The position numbers and the translations under genes were made by a program. This document shows, one piece after another, positions 37,757-49,700 of a DNA stretch of 64,000 nucleotides (the first letter of the stretch is position 1; the number at the start of each line of letters is the position of its first letter). Source of the DNA: Isoetes taiwanensis (taxonomy: Eukaryota > Streptophyta > Lycopodiopsida > Isoetales > Isoetaceae); NCBI GenBank assembly GCA_021234155.1, contig JAJEKV010000211.1, positions 558,001 through 622,000 on the forward strand, written 5' to 3'. The notes under the pieces were generated by a model that ran no database searches, had not been told where the DNA came from, and saw only the letters and a list, made by a program, of their open reading frames with translations.

Positions 37757-39052
37757 TTGTTTGGCGAATGGTATAAAGATATAATAGAATTCCTCTCTAC
37801 TAATCAACTACCTGAAGAAATGAATCCTATAGAAAGGAAGCGATTGGTCCTAAAATGTAAACCCTTTACCATGTTGGCTGGCACCTTGTATAGAATTGGA
37901 AGAGATAGTATTTTGCGTCGATGTATATTCCCTCAGGAAGTCCACAAAATTATAGGTGTTTGTCATGATTCCCCTGCCGGTGGCCATTTTGCTAGTGATA
38001 TAACCTCTAGAAAGATTCTCAGTGCAGGATATTGGTGGCCAACTATGCATCATGATGTGAAGGAATATGTAAAGTGTTGTGATCCTTGTCAGAGGGTGGG
38101 TAGACCAACTAGGAGGGATGCTATGCCCTTGAATCCCATAGTGCCCATCTTTCCATTTGAAAAATGGGGAATAGACTTCGTAGGGCCCATAAGTCCTCCT
38201 GCATGGCAAACACGTAATGAATATATTCTAGTATGCACAGACTATGTCACTAAATGGGTTGAAGCAAAGGCCTCTAGAAATGATAATGCTGCTACCGTGG
38301 CAACTTTCCTATATGAAAACATTATTATTAGGTTTGGATGTCCATTGGAATTAGTCAGTGATAGGGGATCACATTTCGTAAATGAAACTATTACTGCATT
38401 AACCGAACGTTATGGAATTTCCCATAGAAAAAGTACACCTTATCATCCTCAGGCGAACGGCCAAGTGGAAAGAACTAATAAGACTTTGTGTAACATTATG
38501 ACCAAAATCTGCAATGCTAATCGTACTGATTGGGATAAAAGACTGCTAGATGCTTTGTGGGCCTATAGGATAGCCTATAAAGTCACAACCAAATTCACAC
38601 CTTTTATGTTAGTCTATGGACAAGAGGCTATTTTGCCAATTGAGTTGGAGATTCCTTCTTTGAGAGTGGCAGTACAAGAAAAGTTAGATGAGGATGGCAG
38701 TCTGAAAGCAAGATTGGACGAGCTAGAGAGGTTGGATGAAGTACGTCTCCATGCTTTTATGGCAAGGGAGTCATTACAAGGGCGACGAAAAGAATGGTAT
38801 GATGATTACAATAAGAAAAAAGTAATTAAAGAGAATGATTTAGTTCTTTTATACGATAGTAAACATTGGAAAAGACCGGGTAAACTAAGAATGAGATGGG
38901 TTGGGCCTTATGAAGTTAAAAAAGTTTACTCTAACGGGTCTGTATTGTTACAAGACTTGGAAGGAAATGAGTTACCTACGAGAGTAAATGGCGCACGACT
39001 AAAAGTATACTATGCGCCACGTACCTTTAAGAAGCTTCCAGACGCTATGTGA
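37757..39052 (+). pseudogene. int: Integrase, first copy
   Basis: The 431-codon frame is uninterrupted but out of frame with the RT segment, so it is part of a broken polyprotein. The zinc-binding part has HDSPAGGHFASDIT and then CCDPCQRVGR (HHCC). The DDE core has GIDFVGPISPPAW, then SDRGSHFVNE, then GQVERTNKTL, giving the three acidic residues. A C-terminal region with KKVIKENDLVLLYDSKH and KLRMRWVGPYEV resembles the usual GPY/F module of gypsy integrases. The enzyme inserts the cDNA. The first ATG in this frame is not a true start, because the protein would be made as part of pol. Confidence 0.9.
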
Positions 39053-39743
39053 GATTCATCGGGGACGTCGAATTCATTTAAGGGGGGATAATAGCATAAT
39101 AAGGGGAGAAAAAAAAAGAAAAAAGAAAAAAAAACATAAAGAATTTGATTTTTCTTATTATTCATCTGCTTGCTCTCCGTATTACTCAAATTCATCTCAT
39201 TTTTCATTCTTACACCTCATTCAATCCATAAAGACTGCCAAATCAACTTCGCATCCGGGTGACAATTTGTTACTAACTTTTATGGTTTCCATGATAGGTT
39301 CACTGCTTGTCTCCATTTTTTTCAATTCACTTCACATTACACTCATCCACTCCATGTCAATCCATTAAAAGTCGCCATGTAAGCTTTATCATCGAGGCAA
39401 AGCAACGTTTTTACTAATTTTTGTTTCCATGGCAGGTTCACCTGGTTTTCTTCGTAATTATTCAAACCATACGCCTTTCATTCATCCATATCATTCAAAC
39501 CATAAAGTGCTGCAATCAGCTTCACCATATTAGCAGCCATACGTTCTACTAACGACGTTTTTATTTGCGGGAGCATCCTTTATTATATCATTTCATGTTC
39601 ATCTGTTTTTAGTTGGCTTACCAACCATGACCATTGTTTTCTTTACTGTTGTTTTTCCATTTCCCGTATTGCTGGCCATTTTCTCCATCCCAGCAAGTTC
39701 AAAATAGGCTTTTATTATTATATTCGCCGGGACGTCGAATTCA
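39053..39743. other. Non-coding region between integrase and the middle LTR
   Basis: No conserved open frame is present and there is no envelope-like ORF. The region holds an A/G-rich run at about 39107-39137 and an imperfect repeat containing tttccatggcaggttcac or tttccatgataggttcac at about 39287 and 39425. It is bounded by two copies of the same purine-tract block. Confidence 0.6.
39064..39092 (+). other. Upstream copy of the polypurine tract block
   Basis: gacgtcgaattcatttaagg followed by ggggataat lies right after the integrase stop. The same block recurs 667 bp later beside the LTR. An internal purine tract can prime plus-strand synthesis in some retroelements; here the role is unknown. 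Confidence 0.6.
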
Positions 39744-39758
39744 TTTAAGGGGGAATAA
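39744..39758 (+). other. Polypurine tract beside the middle LTR
   Basis: tttaagggggaataa ends exactly where the LTR begins with TGTGAAGTG. A purine tract abutting the 3' LTR is the standard plus-strand primer site. This supports the LTR start chosen here and for the first LTR. Confidence 0.8.
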
Positions 39759-41187
39759 TGTGAAGTGAAATTTGATGCCCAAAAGCTGCGTTAACGAAGA
39801 AATATAGGCATTTGGCTTTGATATTAAAGTTTTTGATGCCAAATTTGGGCAAAAATGAAGATTTTAGCGGAATTGTGTATTTCCTTCTATGGGAACATTT
39901 TGAGCTAGTAGGAGACCATCGGGAAGCATTATATACCTTAGAGCAAATTGACATGAAGAGAAAATTGACACGAAGACTATGCTAAGTTATTATAACATTT
40001 GCTATTATAACATTGGAACGGTTTAGATTGATTTTATTGACGGTCAAGATTGAAGTTTAATTGTATAAATAAGAAACTGATGGAATGAAAAGACACGCTT
40101 GTTTTGAGAATCCAACCGCAAAATTTGGAGTGTGTGTCTCGTGGTCCTGAGTGCTATTGGTGTGAGGCAAGTGTCCATCAATGCTACTGCTTGATGTCTG
40201 TTGTTTCAGATCATATAATGATGATAAGTTTTGAGTGAATTGTTTTGTTTGTTTCTTTTATAAAATCTAAGTAAAGAAAAATCGGTTGTTCCTTTCTAGA
40301 AGCCGGTCTTCTCTGAGGATTTGCCTTGAAGGAAATCTTTGTAAATTCGTGCTTTTGGAATTGAATGATACTGAAATCGTCATAAAGTTTAAATCTAAAA
40401 CAGAAAATTATGTCTTGTTGAATCGTGATACGTTAAAGAAATGTGAATGAATGAAAAGAATCTGGAAAGGGAATTAAAGATATGAACTGTGCCATACCAA
40501 TTGCGAAACCCTGTGAAAAATCTAAGTGAAAAGCAATTTATTGTGATAGCCGAACTCTGTAGAAGATTTTTGTAGCCATAGCTGTGGAAGACAAGGGAAA
40601 ATCGAAACTTAAAGGCCACCAAACTCTGCTTATGCATCAAATCGGCCTGTTTTTGTCTGAACCCGGCTTGTTGAATCTTTTCGGATAAAAAGAGAAGGAC
40701 TGTCGATTTGCTCTTGTGCCCTAGCCCAAATCTTCGCCGCCAGCCAAGTAGACCTATTCTTTGCCATATTTTCCTTGGTCCTTGCCATTCTCGCCATATC
40801 AATCCTCTGTTGCTCACCGGATCTGCAAAAAGAAGGAGGAAAAAAAAAAAAAATAAAATAAAATAAAAGTCCTTAAAAATATTAAGAATGGATAGATTCA
40901 TATTAAAATAAAAACTATCAAAAATTGCTCCGCCATTTTTGGATAAGCCATTGATTGGGAATCAATTGTTCATAAGGAGGAAAAAGAAGAAATAAAATAA
41001 TGAAAATCCTTTAAAAGGGTTAGGATAGAACCATTATTAAAATAAAGTTATTTATATATAAATATTTGATTTGGATAAGGCCATTGATTATGGTGGAACC
41101 AATTGTTTATCAAAGTTCTTGAATCCATGCCATTTGCATTGCCTTGTTGCACGGCTTGGCCTTGATTTGGGGCTCATTTAGATCACA
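39759..41187 (+). repeat. Middle LTR, shared by both internal regions
   Basis: It aligns from TGTGAAGTG through the tataaataag box to gatcaca, with scattered substitutions and indels relative to the first LTR. It serves as 3' LTR of the first copy and 5' LTR of the second. An A-rich run lies at 40840-40866. Length is about 1.43 kb; the end is inferred. Confidence 0.8.
40064..40073 (+). promoter_or_regulatory. Putative TATA box of the middle LTR
   Basis: tataaataag lies at the position equivalent to the box in the first LTR, about 305 bp from the LTR start. Confidence 0.45.
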
Positions 41188-41191
41188 TTTT

Positions 41192-41210
41192 TGGGGGCAT
41201 TGCGAGAAAC
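41192..41210 (+). other. Possible primer binding site, second copy
   Basis: tgggggcattgcgagaaac follows the inferred end of the middle LTR, 58 bp before the gag ATG. tRNA identity was not determined. Confidence 0.35.
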
Positions 41211-41268
41211 TAAGGTAATCGTGGTTGCATGGTAAATTGTTAAGTAAATTCATGAATGAGGGAATTGT

Positions 41269-43355
41269 ATGAATTATAGAGATTTTGAGGAAGATACAAA
41301 GAGAAAAAGTATTTTAGAAAGGCAAGCTAGGCAGGAAAAAAGGGATAAGAGGAGGAGAGAGTTAGAGGAAATTTCCACTAGATCTTCTCTGCTTTTAGGG
41401 AAAATACCCTCTAGTCCTCAGAGGATCCTTGAAGAGGAGACCGAAGAAGAAAGTGGCGAAGAGCTATTCTTGCCTGCTAGAGGACCTAGCATATTAGCCA
41501 TGGCTCTTAAAACCTCCAAGATGAAATATCCAACTTTCTCGGCCTTGGGAAATGTAGATGCAGACTCCCATATTCAAACATTCTTGACCATTAGTGAAGC
41601 TAATCAAGAAGATGGAAGTCTTTGAAAGATTAAGACTTTTCCCAGCCTACCTTACAAGATGGGGCTGTAGAGTGGTATAGAACAGCTAGGGCTGCTAACC
41701 CTTTTACTACATGGGATGAATTGAAGAAGGGTTTCTTAAATGCATTTAGGCCTGTTGGATTTGCACAGCGTGTGACTGATGAATTGAATTATATTAGGCT
41801 CTTACCAGGTGAGAGTCTTCAAAGTTACATAATTAGATTACGCAGGTTGATTTAGAGGAAAGACCCAGACCTTCCCTTTAAGACCAAGTAAGATTTTTTT
41901 ACTAATGGGTTGCATGCAGATATAGGATTCTTCACCGGGGCCAAACTCCAGCCACCTTGGATCTTTGCAATTCATATTGCTTCAAGCTGGGAACAAGCTA
42001 AAATAAATGCTAATCGTCAATCTAACCCAGGATATACTTTGCCATCTGTGTTAGGCGGTACATTTGGAAATATGTTAAATTCTAACGCTATGGAAATGGG
42101 ATGGGGACACAATATAGGTGTTGCTGTACCAAGTGTGGTGCCTACGGTTGGAACTATTGATTATAGTAAGCAAACTCTTGGACCTCAAGTAAGTATGCCT
42201 ATGGTCAATACATCCACGAATGAAAGTTTGGATTCCAAATTAATAAAAGTAAAAGAAGATTTGGTTGATAGTCTAACAAAGCAAATGAATGAACTTCAAT
42301 TAAATTGGGTTAAAACTTTGGAGAATAGACCACAAGTTAGTAAAGAGCGCACTAATATGTGGTGTGTAAAATGTAGGGGTTATGGGCACTTACCCTCTGA
42401 ATGTCCTACACCTGCAAATCTAGAAGTCCCGTGTCGTATTTGTGGAAAAACTAACCACAAGATGGAAAATTGTTTCTTCTTAAGACCTAGATCACAATTA
42501 CCTGCACCTCCACTTTATAGGGTACAACCTGAACAAAATATGTATGAACAAAATATGTATGCTTATCCCCCTCCCAATTATGATGCTTTTAGGGTGCAAC
42601 CTGATCAATCTAGATCACAAAATTATAGACCCACACAACCTCAAATTTTACAAAAACGTGCTTATCAATGCTATCGATGTGGTGAGAGGGGACATATTGC
42701 ACCTCATTGCCCAAACCCGAGGAAAACGGTTGATTACCAACCTATATGTGGGATTTGCCAAACACAAGGGTTACATACACAAGAAGAGTGTCCACACAAG
42801 TTGCAAACTCCTACAAATTCCAAGGATAATAAAGGCAAGAGGGTTGTGATTGATACTGGGGCAGTGTTTGTAGACCAGGAAATTCCTTCTACTAATTTTG
42901 TGGAAACTAGAAGTGCTAGGAACCTTAAAGAGAACCCAAAGAAAGGGAATAAAAAGAAAAGAAGGGGTAGGAAAACACCTAAGGGGAAGGAATTAGAGAG
43001 AGGTGAATCTTCGACGCAAGCGCCAATAACAATGGGGAGAATTATTGGAAGGGAAGAACTACAAGAATTGTTTGATGGAACAGAGGACTTACCTAGGCCT
43101 AAAGAAATAAATAAAATTGTAGGGGAATTACAACCACCCAAGATGTGGAGAGAGAAGGCTAAGTATAAAAGATATAAAAGAGTCTTGAATATGAAGAATG
43201 ACCCACCCTATGATATTCTCAAGGATCTAGATAATCTAACGCCTTCTTTGACTTTTAGTCAACTATTGCAATTAGCCCCAGAATGTCGTAAAATCTTGTT
43301 ATCAGCTCCGAAGAGCCATAGGGAAGTCATAGTAAATTCTGCTTGGCCACATTAG
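41269..43355 (+). pseudogene. gag: Gag, second copy, ended by the MITE insertion
   Basis: The first part (41269-41625) matches the first copy and is broken by an extra base near 41620. The frame 41910-43355 is open for 481 codons and holds four Cys/His clusters: CVKCRGYGHLPSEC, CRICGKTNHKMENC, CYRCGERGHIAPHC and CGICQTQGLHTQEEC. Here TAC replaces the TAG seen in the first copy. The stop codon at 43353-43355 is the TAG within the left end of the inserted MITE, so the native frame probably ran on into pol. Fewer breaks make this the better guide to the intact Gag. Confidence 0.88.
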
Positions 43356-43864
43356 AGGTAATTTGAGATCTCATTTTGTCCCATTAGGGATGCTTAAAAG
43401 CCACATCAGCTTTTTAAACCGGTCCAATAAGAGAAAGAGCTCCGGTGTATTTTATTCCAAGATTATGTGGCAGTAATTAAGTTCTAACTAACTTTTGCAA
43501 GTAATCATTTTTCTACTATAACTTTTGATCAAAAACCCAATTCGGACACTATTTGTGGCAATGGATTAGATCTCTTCAAGATCTTTCTAATGACAACCCA
43601 TTGTTATATCTTTTGGGATGTAAATATTTAAGAAAAGAATAAAAACCATAAAGGTTAACACATATGGCTTTTATTGAAATACATCATAACCATATATCAC
43701 TTGAAAGATCTTTTCATTCTGCATCTGGGGGTAGATCAAAAGTTATGGGAAAAACGACAAAAATGAAGTTGTTAATGCTTTGCATTAATTGCTTTTGATG
43801 TAGAGTACTCATTCTATTGGAGGATTCTTATGGGGACAAAAGGAGATCTCAAATTACCTCTAAT
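43351..43864. mobile_element. MITE inserted at the gag-pol junction of the second copy
   Basis: The left end attagaggtaatttgagatc and the right end, read in reverse complement, agree over about 31 bp with one mismatch, continuing to ttttgtccc. The element is about 514 bp, AT-rich and has no ORF. Internally, ataacttttgatc near 43519 and gatcaaaagttat near 43735 form a second inverted pair, so much of the element could fold. The terminal TA on each side may be a TA target duplication (Tc1/mariner-like), but other choices of boundary are possible, so the superfamily is not assigned. Confidence 0.8.
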
Positions 43865-43904
43865 GATTATAGCTGACATGAGTTCCCCTTGTCTGGATGT
43901 GGAA

Positions 43905-46150
43905 ATTAAGGGAGAATTAATAAAGAATTGTACGATTGATGGGGGCTCAGGGATAAATATTATGCACAAGGAATAAGAAGAAATTTGATTACTGCACTGC
44001 AGTACATTTCGTAGTAAGAATGGCTGACCAACGACGGGTTCGACCATTGGGAGTAATTACAGGCATCAAGACTATAATAGCGGGCATAACATTTTTTGTG
44101 GATTATGTAGTATTACGTATGACTTGTGGAAAATTTACTTACCTTTTTGTTACTTGGACGTCCATGGTTATTACAAGCTCGGGCAAAACATGATTGGTCC
44201 ACAGGTTATCTTCAAATTGGTGATGGTAATAATGAGGTTAAGATAAAAGTTCATCTACATTCTAGAGTTAGGGAGGATAACACTAGTGACACTAGCTCTT
44301 CTAAGGAAGAATTGGCTTCTAGTGATGAAGAGGGTGGGGATGATATGGAAATTAATCAAATAAGTGTAGAAAGGGATGGATATGATCAATTAAGGATTCC
44401 TCCTTTTAAGGATGATAATTCTAGTGTTGCTCTTGAGGAATGGATGGGATGTGTAAATTCTTTCATGGTGAGTGTGGAAGAAGTTGGTAGTGAAGAAGAG
44501 GAAGAGGACCAATACCCGGAGTATTTTTCTAAGCATGAGAGGGGAGAGTACAAATTGAGGGAGGTGCCAGCCAATAGTGAGGCTGATGCGAATTCTATAC
44601 TAACTTCTTCTGGGATTGTAGAACTGAATTTAGGAATACGAGAAGAACCGAAGATGGTGAAACTGGGAGCCCAAAATTCAAATGAAGAGCGTCAAAGGTA
44701 TTTGGATTTATTTATGGAATATAAGCACATCTTTGCGTGGACCTATAGGGATTTAAGGGGTATATCACCAGCATTATGTATGCATAAGATTATCTTAGAG
44801 CCTCATGCTAACCCAATAAGACAACGTCCATATAGAATGAATCCGAACTACTCTAAAAAAGTGAAGGAAGAAATTGATAGTTTGCTTGAAGCAGGTTTTA
44901 TTGAACCTGTAGAGAATAGTGAGTGGTTGTCACCTATTGTTGTAGTTCCTAAGAGAGATAAGGAGAAACTGAGAGTGTGTGTGGATTATAGGAGACTGAA
45001 TGCTGTAACTAGAAAAGATGGATTTCCGGTCCCTTTTACTGATTCGATACTCGATTCTGTAGCAGGCCATGAATATTATTCCTTTTTAGATGGGTATTCG
45101 GTATAACAGGTATCCATTTTTCCAGATGATCGGGTTAAAACTACCTTTGTTACTGAGTGGGGCTGTTTTGCGTATAGGGTGATGCCTTTTGGGCTTTGCA
45201 ACGCCCCGGCAACTTTTCAAAGGGTAGTTACGAGTGCCTTTAAGGAATATTTAAGAGAGTTTATGGAGGTCTTCCTTGATGATTTCTGTGTCTTTAGCAC
45301 ACGAATTAGCCATATAGACAGATTAAGATTATGTTTCAAAAAATGTGATGAATATGGTATTTCATTAAATCCTTTAAAGTGTGTTTTTGGAGTCACTCGT
45401 GGGACACTGCTGGGAAGGGTTGTGTCTAGAGAAGGAATTGCTATAGATCCAGATAAGACTAAAGTGATTATGGAGCTAGAACCACCATCTACTATTAAAC
45501 AATTACAAGCCTTCTTAGGACACGTAGGGTACCATCGTAGATTTATAAGGCACTATGCTGATAAGGCTTTACCATTAACAACATTGTTAAAGAAAGAGCA
45601 TGCTTATGTATGGACCAGATATTGCCAGCGTGCTTTTGAATTGTTAAAGGAGGCATTGATTACCGCGCCTATACTTAAATTTCCTAAATGGGAGGATGAG
45701 TTCCATGTCCACATAGACTCTTCGGCATATGCTATTGGTGCCATATTATCTCAAATGCAAGAGGATGGCTGGGACCACCCTATTTACTATGCTAGTCGTC
45801 AGTTATCTAATGCAGAGAAAAAATATTCCACCACTGAGAGAGAGGGATTGGGTATGATCTATGCCATCCAAAAATTCCGTCATTATCTATTGGGAAAACC
45901 CTTTGTATTTTTCGTCGATCATCAAGCCTTAAAGTACTTGATTAATAAACCATGTAAAACTGGTAGAATTACTAGATGGCTTCTTATGTTACAGGAGTTC
46001 CAATTTAAAGTTGTAGTAAAACCAGGACGCTCCCATGCACCTGCAGATCATTTATCTAGATTAATAGGGAGTTCTAAGGATAAGGGTGTTATGGATGATT
46101 TACGTGATCTTCAATTTGTTTGTCGTCATCTGTTTGGCGGAATGGTATAA
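43905..46150 (+). pseudogene. pol: Pol, second copy: protease, reverse transcriptase, RNase H
   Basis: This is the same domain series as the first copy: the DGG protease motif at about 43936, FLDGYS at about 45087, FLDDFCVF at about 45275, and RNase H with HIDSSAYAIGA and VDHQALKYL. Breaks: the sequence just after the protease motif differs by several small indels; an extra base near 44143 disrupts the frame before GRPWLLQA; missing bases at about 45100 truncate the frame inside RT. The RNase H to integrase junction is intact here for longer than in the first copy (PGRSHAPADHLSRL), as expected for gypsy pol. The frame is then lost near 46140. Confidence 0.88.
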
Positions 46151-46380
46151 AAGATATAATAGAATTCCTCTCTACTAATCAACTACTGAAGAAATGAACC
46201 CTATAGAAAGGAAGCGATTGGTCCTAAAATGTAAACCCTTTACCATGTTGGCTGGCACCTTGTATAGAATTGGAAGAGATAGTATTTTTTATTGATGTAT
46301 ATTCCCTCGGAAGTCCACAAAATTATAGGTGTTTATTATGATTCCCCGCCGGGTATTTTGTTAGTGATATAACCTCTAGA
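46140..46380 (+). pseudogene. int: Truncated integrase start, second copy
   Basis: Sequence equivalent to 37757-38010 of the first copy continues, with small indels, to aacctctaga at 46380. It then stops in the zinc-binding region; the next bases are satellite B. The last 80 bp before the break differ more from the first copy than the rest. The DDE core, the 3' non-coding region and the 3' LTR are absent. Confidence 0.85.
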
Positions 46381-46756
46381 GTTGCCGTCTGCCGCTGGGG
46401 CCTTGAGAGGACTTTTGGGGCAAGCCGCAGGGTGGTTTTAGGGTCCGTGCTCAAGGCCAACCCCCCTACGCCAAGACACGCCAAGAAGGTCCTAGTCAAA
46501 TCGACAAGGATAGAGCCTCCGGAACGAAACCTATGAGTTGCCAGTTCTAGCAGGGGTTTGCATTTTGGGTGCCGAAGTTTTGGTCTTTTGCACTTGGGAC
46601 GTGGCGATCATCACATGCATTGAGAACGCCAAGCAAGGGACCCCGACGGAATGGAGTTTGGACCATACTCCTCCGGTTGTGGCGGTTAGAAGTCAAGGCC
46701 CGCTTTTGCAAAGAGCAAGACATTCGTGTAAATTCGTAATTAATGCCAGTACGGAC

Positions 46757-49700
46757 TTAAATTCTGATTTTTTGTCAGCCTAGCTTCTAAGTCATCGCCA
46801 AGATATGTGCCAACTTTCAAAAATTTTGGATAAGGTTTAGATCAAATAGTTTGCACTAGAACGGTCCGGGCGGCGTTGTTGGGCAGCCGAATGGGCACAC
46901 TTGATCAAGTCAAACAAGGCCAGGACCTTGCAAGGCCTCTCCTCATTAGAGGGGAGAGTCCAAACCCCAGAGGCGAGCCCCCAAAAAGCTTCCCCAGGCA
47001 GCCTTTCTAGGCGGGGCTCGCCTGGGGCGTGACGCTAAAGACCACACTCCCCGATCTCGGTTCCGATATCGACCGTTGAATCCTTTGTTCAAGGAACCTG
47101 GTCCGAAGGTCCAAAAATCAACATCCGTCCAGAGAGAACATATCAAACCGTGAAAGCGCCCCGCTGGCGACAAATTGTCAAACTAAAGTGTTTTGTCGTT
47201 GGACATTGGGAGGTTCAAATGGCGATCCGACTTCGCCACATCGTCCGGAATGCCAAAATTACCCTAAGGACCAAGTTACACTCGGTTTTAAAAGAAAGAA
47301 ACACTTACGCCCTACATTGCGTATTCTCCAGCTGACACCTCCTATGCCATCTCCTAGCAAATCACGGGCGGGGCGTTAGAGACCACACTCCCGGATCTCG
47401 GTTCCGGGATCCGACCGTTGAATCGTTTGTTCGGGGAACCTGGTCCGAAGGTCCAAAAATCCAACATCCGTCGGGAGAACATATCAAAACCGCGAAGCGA
47501 GCTGGGCTAGGAGTGTAGAAACCAAAGTGTTTTGTCGTCGGACATTACGGATCAAGTTCAAATGCCGATCCGACTACATCGGCGAATGCCAAAATTACCC
47601 TAGGGACCAAGTTACACTGGGTCGGTTTTGCAAAGAAAGAAACACTTTATTACATTGCAAAGATTCAAAGCCCACCTCCTGGGCCAATTGACTACGAGTG
47701 TGTCGCATTATGAGATAGTTTGGCGCTTCGCCGAGAAGGGGTGGGCTTCAGCCACAAAACTTAGTCCCTAGGGCAATGTCGACGTTTTTGAGTCCATTGG
47801 CGAGAGATGCATCACTTTAGGAGAGGGAAGTTGCCCGTCTGGCCGCTGTGGCCGGGGGAGAGGACTTTTGGGGCAAAAGCCGCCTTAGGGTTTTTAGGGT
47901 CCGTGACTTTCTGGCGCCAACACCCCTACGCCAAGACACGGCGGCAAGGTCCTAGTCAAATCATTGGGCGATAGAGCCTCCCAAACGTAAACCCTAATGA
48001 GTTGCTGTGTTTAGCAGGGTTGGCGCTTTGGGTGCCGAAGTTTTGGTCTTTGCACTTGGGACGTGGCCGATCACATGCGCTTGAGAAGCTTAAGCAAGGG
48101 AACCGACGGAATGGAGTTTGGACCCATACTCTCCCGTTGTGGCGTTAAGGAAGTCAAGGCCCGCTTTGCGGTAGCAAGACATTCGTAGAATTCAGAATTA
48201 ATGCATAGTATGGGACTTAAATTCTGATTTTTTGTGCCTAGCTTCCTAAGTCATCGCCAAGATATCTGCCAATCCTTTCAAAAATTTTGGATAAGGTTTA
48301 GATCAAATAGTTTGCACTAGAACGGTCCGCAAAACTGTTGTAGGCAGCCAGTCGCACACTTGCCCAAGTCAAACAAGGCCAGGACCTTGCAAGGCCTCCT
48401 CATTAGAGGGGAGAGTCCAAACCTGTGAGGCGAGCCCCAAAAGCTTCCCGAGGCCCCTTTTCGGCGGCCGCTCACGGGGCGACGCTTAAAGACCACTCCG
48501 GATCTCGGTTCGGGGATTCCGACCGTTGAATCCTTTGTTCAAGGAACCTGGTCCGAGAAGGTCCAAAAATCCAACATCCGTCGAGAGAGAGAACATGTCA
48601 AACCGCTGCGGCCCCTCCTGGGCGGCATGTTGTCAAAACCAAAGTGTTTTGTCGTTTCGGACATTGCGAGGGTTTCAAATGGCGATCCGACTTGGCCACA
48701 TCGTCCGAATGCCAAAATTACCCTAAGGGACCAAGTTACTACGGCACGGTAAAAGAAAGAAACACTTACGCCTCTACAGGACCACCTCCTATGCCACTTT
48801 CCTAAAATCCGGGGGGGACGCTAGAGACCACACCGGATCTCGTCTCCGTGATCCCACCAGATTGAATCGCTTGTTCCAGGAACCCGGTCCGAGAAGGTCC
48901 AAAAAATCCAACATCCGGCCCGAGAACATATCAAATCGCAAAGCGCCCGGGCGGGCGAGAGGTAGAAACCAAAGTGTTTTGTCCTGGACATTACGTGAGG
49001 TTCAGAAATGCCGATCCGACTTCGCCACATCCACGAATGCCAAAATTACCCTAGGGACCAAGTTACCACGGTCGGTTTTGCAAAAGAAAGAAACACTTAA
49101 GCCTACATTGTAAGATTCGCTGCCACCACTTCCTAGGCCAATTTGACTACGAGTGTGTTGCACATGAGATAGGTTTGGCGCTTCTTCGAAGGGTGGGCTT
49201 CTAGCCACAAAACTTAGTCCCTAGGGCAATGTCGGCGTTTTGAGTCCATTTAGAATCCGCGGTTCGGAGAGGGGAAGTTGCCCGTCCGTTTGGGGGCCTT
49301 CGAGAGGACTTTTTGGGGCAAAGCCGCCGAGGGTGGTTTTAGGGTCCGTGCTTGGCGTCAACACCCCCCTCTACGCCAAGACACGGCGCCAAGGTCCTAG
49401 TCAATCTCGACAAGGATAGAGCCTCCGAAATGTAAACCCTATGAGTTGCCGGGTTCTAGCGGTGGTTTGCATTTTGGGTGCCGAGTTTTGGTCTTTTTGC
49501 ACTTGGGACGGGCGATCACATGCAGATTGAGAACTTAAGCAAGGGAAACTGACGGAATGGAGTTTTGGACCTGTACTCCTCCCGTTGTGGCGGTTAGAAG
49601 TCAAGGCCCGCTTTTGCTGATAGCAAGACATTAAATAAATTCGTAATTAATGCATAGTACGGACTTAAATTCTGATTTTTTTGTCAGCTAGCTTCCTAAG

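Larger units (their letters stand above)
31741..46380 (+). mobile_element. Ty3/gypsy retrotransposon, tandem LTR-internal-LTR-internal, right end missing
   Basis: Two copies of one element share a middle LTR. The order is LTR 31741-33245, internal region 33246-39758, LTR 39759-41187, internal region 41188-46380. The second copy stops inside the integrase zinc-binding region and joins satellite B directly; there is no third LTR. The internal copies are nearly identical at the protein level apart from indels and a MITE in the second. Domain order is gag, protease, reverse transcriptase, RNase H, integrase, as in Ty3/gypsy; RT sequence features suggest the Athila/Tat branch. The satellite does not resume at the phase where it stopped (left stop at ggaacctggtc, right start at gttgccgtc), so target duplications cannot be identified. 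The layout fits unequal recombination plus later truncation, or an assembly join. Confidence 0.9.

Noticed and set aside
39053-39743. An envelope-like ORF between integrase and the LTR
   Set aside because: The only frames there are short and A- or T-rich, with no signal peptide or membrane segment of note.
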